Shown here in pieces: positions 34,116 to 40,004 of a stretch of DNA of 42,843 nucleotides. Within the stretch, counting starts at the first letter, position 1, and every line of letters starts with the position of its first letter. The position numbers were made by a program, and so were the translations under genes. The stretch covers positions 1 to 42,843 of the forward strand of contig NZ_CAMVEE010000017.1 of the NCBI RefSeq assembly GCF_947166415.1, given 5' to 3'. The stretch is from an uncultured Methanobrevibacter sp. GTDB taxonomy: Archaea > Methanobacteriota > Methanobacteria > Methanobacteriales > Methanobacteriaceae. The notes under the pieces were generated by a model. It saw only the letters and a program-made list of their open reading frames with translations. It ran no database searches and had not been told where the DNA came from.

Positions 34116-34985
34116 ATGAAAGATGAAGATGTTGAAAGACCTCAGGCTATGAAAATCAGACAGGAAATTCAAGATGTGATGACCAATTCTCTTCCCGAAA
34201 AAAAGTTTGATGTTGAAGATATCGACTTGGTTGAAATAGACATTGAACTTGAGAATTTAGGTTGGAACTTTCACAATTTAAGGATTTTAAACCTGACCGA
34301 TATCCATCTGGGCCAATGGATTAATCCGAAATACCTATCAGACCTTGTCGATTATGTAAATACCCTGAACATAGATTTGATAACATTAACAGGGGATTAC
34401 TTCTCATATGTCATTGACGGGTATGAAAAATCATTGGAAGAATCGTTCAAGAAGCTGAATGCAAAATACGGAAAATTCGGAGTCCTGGGAAATCATGACC
34501 ATTGGATGGATGCCAATAAAATCAGGAGAATATTTGAAAACGCGCATGTTACCGATTTGAGCAATGACGTCTGCACAATTAAAATAGGTGAAGAAAGATT
34601 GAATATCTGCGGTGTTGACAGCTCTACAGTGTGTGCGGATAATTTGGACAAGGTAATAGCCAAAATGCCAAAACATGTTCCAAGCATTTTGCTCGCCCAT
34701 GAACCTGATTTTGCGGATGAATCTTCACAAACCAATCTGTTTGACCTTCAAATTTCTGGACACTCCCACGGAGGGCAATTCATAATCCCCAAATTTGAAA
34801 CAACACCATTCAGAGGCCCTGATTCCAGAAGATATCCTGTTGGACTTTACAAGGTCAGGAATATGATTCAATATACAAGCAAGGGTCTCGGCACAAATTC
34901 GTTTAGAATAAGAATAAATTGTAAACCAGAAATTACAATAATAACATTAAAAACATCAAAAAAACAAAAGATTAAGATAGAATGA
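34116..34985 (+). CDS. Calcineurin-like metallophosphoesterase
   Basis: A 289-residue phosphoesterase. The complete metal-binding series is present: TDIHLGQW (Asp, His), LTGDYF (Asp), VLGNHDHW (Asn, His), LAHEPDF (His) and SGHSHGG (His-His). The N-terminal 50 residues are charged, without a membrane helix. Relatives of the YkuE type cleave phospholipid or nucleotide esters, but the substrate is unknown. It overlaps the next gene by 4 nt (ATGA), so the two products probably act together. The transcript appears leaderless. Confidence 0.92.
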   Translation: MKDEDVERPQAMKIRQEIQDVMTNSLPEKKFDVEDIDLVEIDIELENLGWNFHNLRILNLTDIHLGQWINPKYLSDLVDYVNTLNIDLITLTGDYFSYVIDGYEKSLEESFKKLNAKYGKFGVLGNHDHWMDANKIRRIFENAHVTDLSNDVCTIKIGEERLNICGVDSSTVCADNLDKVIAKMPKHVPSILLAHEPDFADESSQTNLFDLQISGHSHGGQFIIPKFETTPFRGPDSRRYPVGLYKVRNMIQYTSKGLGTNSFRIRINCKPEITIITLKTSKKQKIKIE

Positions 34986-37105
34986 TTAAAAATAGATTAA
35001 TTTCATCACTTCGAACAATAATAACTACATTATTATTAGTTGCATCCAACATTATTGCAATATATATCCTAGATTACATCAGCGCCGATTTCACAGTCGG
35101 CCCATGGTACAATGCGATAATTATAGTAATAGCCGTAGCTATCGCAAATGCTGCGCTATGGCCAATATTCAGAAGATTCTTTATGAAATTAATCATATTC
35201 ACTTTTGGGATAGGATCATTATTCATAAATTCGTTTATATTTTATATAGCATCACTTTTTGTTCCTGGAGTTTCAGCAGGCATCTATGGAGTTCTGCAAT
35301 TTCCAATTGTAATGGCAATAGCTACAACTTTCACCACAAATATTACAAACACCAATTACTACGACAGCTATATCAAGAAGATACTGAAATATGCTCTGGA
35401 ACAAAAAACCCCTTATAATAAAAGATATCCCGGATTGATAATGGTTGAAATAGACGGATTATCAATAAATACATTGAAAAAAGCCATTGAAAAAGGTGTG
35501 ATGCCAAACATCAAAAAGTATCTTGATGAAAAAACACATACCCTGAAAGGATGGGAAACTAATCTGTCATCACAGACCGGAGCGAGCCAAGCGGGAATCC
35601 TGCATGGAAATAATAAGGACATTGTAGCGTATAGATGGGTTGAAAAAGAAAATGACAATAGAATTGTAGTTTCAGGAAAATTAAGCGATGCTCCCGAAAT
35701 AGAAGAAAAAATCAGTGATGGGCACGGTTTGCTTGTTGATGGAATCAGCATTGCAAACATGTTTTCAGGAGACAGCAAAATCCCCACATTAACCTCATCC
35801 AAATTAGGAGGATTGAGCAAGTTATATAATAAGACATTGAACGCTACATTCTTGGATTCATATAACTTCCAAAGATTATTTATACTCTTTTTATGGGACA
35901 TCATTCTTGAATTGAAATCCCAAATTGTTCATAGATTAAAAAATATAAAGCCTCGCCTTAGACGAACCATTGTTTATGCTGCAGTTAGAGCTGGAGCTAA
36001 TGTGGCGCTTAGGGAAGTTACAACAGACGTCTTGACAAATGAAATATTGACTGGAAACATTGATACTGCGTATTCCACTTATATGGGCTACGATGAAATA
36101 GCTCACCATTCCGGAGTGCAGGACGAAGACGTCTGGGGCGCATTGAAAATGATAGACTCACAATTCTCAAAGATAACTTCCGCAATCGAAATGAGCGACA
36201 GAGACTACAAATTAGTGGTTTTATCTGACCACGGCCAATCAAACGGGGCAACATTCAAGCAAAGATATGGAATTTCATTAGGAAACTATGTAAGACGATT
36301 CCTTCCTGACGATTTGAAAATGTTTGGAAATGCTTATAATATTGACCACTTCAGAGATGCAGTTATTCCAGAAAATAAACAAATAAGAACCCTTAAAAAC
36401 AGATTTGGAGATATACATGACGATTTGTTTGAAGAGGGAGAACCTCTGCAAAACATTAGGGAAGAACTTAGAAACAAAAAGCCAAAAATTATTTTTGAGA
36501 ATAAAACATATGTCAATTTGCGTAAAAGATACACAAATAGCTTAGATTATATCAAAGGTTACGAAACAGTTGAACACAGCGCTAAAAAGGCAGAAGATTC
36601 TGAACTTATCGTTTTGGGATCTGGAAACCTTGGCTTGATTTATTTGACCCAATGGAAACAACGCCTAAGCTATGAAGAACTAGTATTGCTGTTTCCAGAT
36701 TTAATTCCTGGCCTTGTTAACCATCCTGGAATCGGATTTATCCTTGTAAACTCTATGACAAACGGAGGAATGGTGATAGGCAAGGATGGAATCTATTACT
36801 TGGAAAGCGACAAAATTGTAGGTGAAAACCCTCTTGAAGGTTTTGGAAAAAATGCTGCCAGACACTTAAAGCATCAAAATTCATTTAAAAATATGCCAGA
36901 TATTCTTGTAAACAGTTTTTATGATGAAATAAATGATGAGGTATGTGCTTTTGAGGAATTGATTGGTTCCCACGGAGGACTTGGAGGAGACCAGACAAAG
37001 CCGTTTATATTATACCCTTCAGAATGGAAAGACCCTGGAGAACTGGTGGGTGCACCATCCATCTATAAATTCCTAAAACATGAACTAGAAGATTTAAAGT
37101 CTTGA
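34982..37105 (+). CDS. Membrane-anchored alkaline-phosphatase-superfamily protein
   Basis: A 707-residue protein. The first 120 residues hold about four membrane helices like a small phage-holin-type module (residues 10-115), followed by a soluble alkaline-phosphatase-superfamily domain. Likely metal and catalytic residues are Asp158 (VEIDG), the nucleophile Thr199 in SQTGASQAG, YDEIAHHSG (Asp and His), LSDHGQSNG (Asp-His) and GSHGGLGG (His). Members hydrolyse phosphodiesters or transfer phosphoethanolamine-type groups. The orientation and substrate are unknown. Its stop lies inside the last codons of the convergent sirtuin gene (12-bp overlap). Confidence 0.9.
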   Translation: MIKNRLISSLRTIITTLLLVASNIIAIYILDYISADFTVGPWYNAIIIVIAVAIANAALWPIFRRFFMKLIIFTFGIGSLFINSFIFYIASLFVPGVSAGIYGVLQFPIVMAIATTFTTNITNTNYYDSYIKKILKYALEQKTPYNKRYPGLIMVEIDGLSINTLKKAIEKGVMPNIKKYLDEKTHTLKGWETNLSSQTGASQAGILHGNNKDIVAYRWVEKENDNRIVVSGKLSDAPEIEEKISDGHGLLVDGISIANMFSGDSKIPTLTSSKLGGLSKLYNKTLNATFLDSYNFQRLFILFLWDIILELKSQIVHRLKNIKPRLRRTIVYAAVRAGANVALREVTTDVLTNEILTGNIDTAYSTYMGYDEIAHHSGVQDEDVWGALKMIDSQFSKITSAIEMSDRDYKLVVLSDHGQSNGATFKQRYGISLGNYVRRFLPDDLKMFGNAYNIDHFRDAVIPENKQIRTLKNRFGDIHDDLFEEGEPLQNIREELRNKKPKIIFENKTYVNLRKRYTNSLDYIKGYETVEHSAKKAEDSELIVLGSGNLGLIYLTQWKQRLSYEELVLLFPDLIPGLVNHPGIGFILVNSMTNGGMVIGKDGIYYLESDKIVGENPLEGFGKNAARHLKHQNSFKNMPDILVNSFYDEINDEVCAFEELIGSHGGLGGDQTKPFILYPSEWKDPGELVGAPSIYKFLKHELEDLKS

Positions 37106-37945
37106 AAGCCAATAATCAAAAATTTCAGAAATGTTTTCGTCAAAGCTGATTGTCTTATCGATATTTTCAGGAATTGCCTCCGCATGACTACGGTTCAATC
37201 TAATCAATGTTGCGTTAGGACAATTATAAGTCATCTGCTCAAAGGGATATCTTATAATGACTGGAGTGTTGAATCCGACACCCAATTCCAGAAATACTAT
37301 GTTTTTATTTTCATCGACATGCTCCAGAAATCTAGAATAATTATCATGCATCTCATGCCATTTTTCATCCTCAACGAAGAAATTATCTTTTCTTAAGTTT
37401 AAATCCATTTCTCCACCGCAAACTGGACAAATTGGAACCAATTCAGTTGGAATTTTACAGTCTTCAGTTTTTTCCAACCATTCAAAAACCTGGTCATAAT
37501 TCTGATATAACTTATTGTGGCAAGCTTTTTCGCATTGCAACAGCCCATAATCCCCTTGAGTGGCAAATATTCGCTCGTCTTCAAAACCGTTAATCCAGAA
37601 TTGGGATTCAACATTGGTTGTGAGGACAAAATAATCCTTATTTTCCACTAATTTCAATAACTTCTGATAAAGATCTGTTTTGCCGACATCAAACCGGTTT
37701 GCAAAAATATGCCTTGCCCAATATGCCCATTTTTCTTCTGAAGTTTCAAAAGGGTAAAATCCTGAAGAGTACATGTCAGTGAAATGATATTTTTCAATGA
37801 AATCTTCAAAATACCTTTCAAATCTTTCACCAACATATTCTATTCCTGCAGCTGCAGAAAATCCTGCACCTGCACCAATGATTATGTAATCAGCATCATC
37901 AATAGCTTTTATCGCTTTATCCAATCTTAAAACAAATTTATCCAT
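37094..37945 (-). CDS. Class M sirtuin, predicted protein ADP-ribosyltransferase (SirTM-like)
   Basis: A 283-residue Sir2-fold protein of the class M type. The NAD loop is GAGAGFS (24-30), followed by AAGIEY. The catalytic region has TTNVES with Asn111, and FATQGDYG with Gln130 where deacetylase sirtuins have His, a change that characterises the ADP-ribosylating SirTM group. Zinc ligands are probably Cys138, Cys142, Cys173 and Cys176 (CPVC). In bacteria SirTM modifies the lipoylated carrier GcvH-L with help from LplA2. Neither is present here. Its start overlaps the macrodomain stop by 1 nt (TAATG), so the pair is coupled. Substrate unknown. Confidence 0.92.
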   Translation of the reverse strand: MDKFVLRLDKAIKAIDDADYIIIGAGAGFSAAAGIEYVGERFERYFEDFIEKYHFTDMYSSGFYPFETSEEKWAYWARHIFANRFDVGKTDLYQKLLKLVENKDYFVLTTNVESQFWINGFEDERIFATQGDYGLLQCEKACHNKLYQNYDQVFEWLEKTEDCKIPTELVPICPVCGGEMDLNLRKDNFFVEDEKWHEMHDNYSRFLEHVDENKNIVFLELGVGFNTPVIIRYPFEQMTYNCPNATLIRLNRSHAEAIPENIDKTISFDENISEIFDYWLSRL

Positions 37946-38730
37946 TACTTTTCACCAAACAATAACTTCTTATAGGTCAAATAACTGTTGTTCGAAAATA
38001 CATTGAAAACGATGCATTTCAATGTAGTTTCATTTGAATTCAAATAATCTGTGACTGTATCGATGGCAATTTCTGCAGCAAGTTCTTGAGGAAAATTGAA
38101 TACACCTGTTGAAATGGAACAAAATGCAATGGATTCCAATTTGTTAGAATCAGCAATGTCCAAACAGGACTTATAGCAACTCGCCAATTTTTTGCAATCA
38201 TCATCAGAAGGCAAAGTCCCTTGAGGAATTGCAGGCCCTACGGTATGAATTACATGTTTGGAAGGTAAATTGTAAGCTCCTGTAATTTTTGCCTGTCCTA
38301 TTTCCTCATCCGCACCCTGTGTTTTCATTATGGCATTGCATTCCTCCCTCAGTTGAATGCCCGCTGCAGAATGGATTGCATTATCTATGCAGTTATGCAT
38401 TGGAATAAAGCAACCCAATAATTTGGAATTGGCTGCATTTACTATTGCATCGACTTTTAAAGTTGTAATATCGCCCTGCCATAAAGCAATTTTTCCCTTA
38501 ACTTCATCAATGTCACTTAAAGATGTTAATTTTTTATTCAATGTTTCACTGGTCAAATATTCGTCCTGAATATTTAAAAATTCGTCAGATACCTCACCCG
38601 GCATTCTGATGTTCATTAAAGAGCGGAACAATACTTTTTTGTCATGGAAATTATCGGGAATTTCGATTAAATCATCACGCTCATCAATCAAGTATTTAAT
38701 TAAAAAATCTAATTGTTCCTGACTGTTAAT
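37945..38730 (-). CDS. Zinc-type macrodomain ADP-ribosyl hydrolase; probable AUU start
   Basis: A 261-residue macrodomain protein, the usual partner of SirTM and predicted to remove ADP-ribose. Numbered from 38730: QGDI (Asp87), VNAANSK (98-101), the zinc motif [15 protein letters not shown] with Cys107, His112 and Cys114, and STGVF (207-211). The start is the notable point. TTG 38691 has no ribosome site, yet the frame continues back through [13 protein letters not shown], the helix expected in the family, to an ATT at 38730 placed 6 nt after GGAGGG (38742-38737) and directly after an in-frame stop. I infer AUU initiation. Confidence 0.9.
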   Translation of the reverse strand: MNSQEQLDFLIKYLIDERDDLIEIPDNFHDKKVLFRSLMNIRMPGEVSDEFLNIQDEYLTSETLNKKLTSLSDIDEVKGKIALWQGDITTLKVDAIVNAANSKLLGCFIPMHNCIDNAIHSAAGIQLREECNAIMKTQGADEEIGQAKITGAYNLPSKHVIHTVGPAIPQGTLPSDDDCKKLASCYKSCLDIADSNKLESIAFCSISTGVFNFPQELAAEIAIDTVTDYLNSNETTLKCIVFNVFSNNSYLTYKKLLFGEK

Positions 38731-38859
38731 TTAAATCCCTCCGATAATAATTATAATATCAATCTAACTATTTAAATGATTTAGTAACTAAAAAGGAACC
38801 TTGTTACTTGAAAGTAACCATAAGAAAATATTTTTAAGGATACAAATAGAACTATTATT
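38731..38859. promoter_or_regulatory. Divergent promoter and operator region of macrodomain/sirtuin and HxlR genes
   Basis: Two inverted repeats share the half-site AGTAAC or TAGT. The first is TTAGT-A-ACTAA (38781-38791), the second the perfect 7-2-7 GTTACTT-GA-AAGTAAC (38803-38818). For the macrodomain gene, CATTTAAATAG at about 38770-38780 is the TATA candidate, with a transcript start near 38748. For hxlR (plus), AAATATTTTTAA at 38826-38837 predicts a start near 38857, almost leaderless. The palindromes flank both core promoters, as expected for a divergent regulator. Confidence 0.6.
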
Positions 38860-39237
38860 ATGGATACAGAGAAAATTGTTTGCCCAGTTGACAGGACACT
38901 TAATCTGATTAACAAAAAATGGAGCATACAAATCATCAGAGATATGTTCTTTGGTAAAAAACGTTTCAAGGAGTTTAAGGAAGATAAGCCCGATTTAAGC
39001 AATAAGGTATTATCCAATTGTTTAAAAGAATTGGAAGAAAACGGATTGATTAGGAAAGAGGTTCTGAACACAACCCCTGTCACTACAGAATACTATCTTA
39101 CTGAATATGGAAAATCCATGAACAAAATCGTTTATGAGCTTGCAATGTTTACTCTGAAAAATGAAAATGCATACACAGACGAAATTCGCGATAACTTAAA
39201 AGACACATTTAGACAAACTTTAGAGATTGATGATTAA
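38860..39237 (+). CDS. HxlR-family winged-helix regulator
   Basis: A 125-residue winged-helix protein of the HxlR/DUF24 family. It starts with an N-terminal Cys8 (IVCPVDRTL), then the helix-turn-helix with NKKWSIQIIRD, FGKKRFKEFKEDKPDLSNKVLSNCLKELEENGLI, and the wing with TEYYLTEYGKSM. Several family members (YodB, HypR, CatR in Bacillus) sense oxidants or electrophiles through a Cys near this position. It is divergent from the macrodomain-sirtuin pair with palindromes between, so it likely regulates itself and them. cbiE follows at 1 nt. Confidence 0.9.
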   Translation: MDTEKIVCPVDRTLNLINKKWSIQIIRDMFFGKKRFKEFKEDKPDLSNKVLSNCLKELEENGLIRKEVLNTTPVTTEYYLTEYGKSMNKIVYELAMFTLKNENAYTDEIRDNLKDTFRQTLEIDD

Positions 39238-39238
39238 A

Positions 39239-39877
39239 ATGACCGGAAAAATTTATATTGTTGGAATTGGACCTGGTTCAAGCGAATATTTAACAAAAAA
39301 AGCTGTTGATACCGTTAAAGCCAGTGATTATACCGTGGGAAGTACACGCGCTATCGAATTATTCGATGATGTCAACAACAAAATCGCATTCAACGTTAAG
39401 GAATTGCTTGACAAACTCGAAGAGGGAGTTCAACTGGCCTGTGAAGGAAATAGCGTTTCAATATTATCAACAGGAGATCCTGGCTTTTCAGGAGTATTGA
39501 ACACAGTTTTAAGGATTTCATCCGAAAAGGGATTTGACAAGGGAAACATTGAAGTGATACCTGGAATCAGTTCCCTTCAGCTTGCTGCCGCAAAGAACCA
39601 TATCCAATGGGACAATGCAAACGTTATGACATTCCACGGCCGAGAGAATATTGAAGACATTATGCCTGTCATCAACAATGGAAAAACAACCATTGCACTT
39701 CCTTCAAGAAAAGTAAAGGACATGGCTCAATTTTTACTGGACAATGGTGTTGAAGAGACAAGGAAAGTTGTGGTCTGTGAACGCCTAAGTTATCCTGACG
39801 AAAGAATTGTTGCATCCACTTTAAAGAAAATTGCAGACAGTGAATTTACTTATATGTGTATTATGATAATATACTAG
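39239..39877 (+). CDS. cbiE: Cobalt-precorrin-7 C5-methyltransferase (CbiE)
   Basis: A 212-residue SAM-dependent methyltransferase of the anaerobic cobalamin route, acting on the corrin ring. It has the family's IYIVGIGPGSSEYLT, SVSILSTGDPGFSG, IEVIPGISSLQLAAA, and MTFHGRE segments. The decarboxylating partner CbiT is not in the window. I use ATG 39239, one base after the HxlR stop; ATG 39230 would overlap the regulator's end. Being downstream of a regulator of ADP-ribosylation genes is unusual and may be a chance join. The C-terminus is complete. Confidence 0.93.
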   Translation: MTGKIYIVGIGPGSSEYLTKKAVDTVKASDYTVGSTRAIELFDDVNNKIAFNVKELLDKLEEGVQLACEGNSVSILSTGDPGFSGVLNTVLRISSEKGFDKGNIEVIPGISSLQLAAAKNHIQWDNANVMTFHGRENIEDIMPVINNGKTTIALPSRKVKDMAQFLLDNGVEETRKVVVCERLSYPDERIVASTLKKIADSEFTYMCIMIIY

Positions 39878-40004
39878 GACAATTAGGTTTAAAAATTCAT
39901 TTTAATAAATATTTACTATTTAAATTTAAAATTAAAGAATATATAAACCGATTATCATAGTTTAATTGTTAATTTGATGAAAAAATTAACAGAAGGTTAA
40001 TACT
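39878..40004 (+). promoter_or_regulatory. Promoter and 5' hairpin of the adhesin-like gene
   Basis: ATATATAAA at about 39939-39947 is a strong TATA box, predicting a transcript start near 39968. Exactly there lies GTTAATTT (39968-39975) with AAATTAAC (39983-39990) around a 7-nt loop. The AGAAGGTTAA leader, with the ribosome binding site, follows before ATG 40005. The secreted-protein gene at 519 has the same arrangement. Confidence 0.5.
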
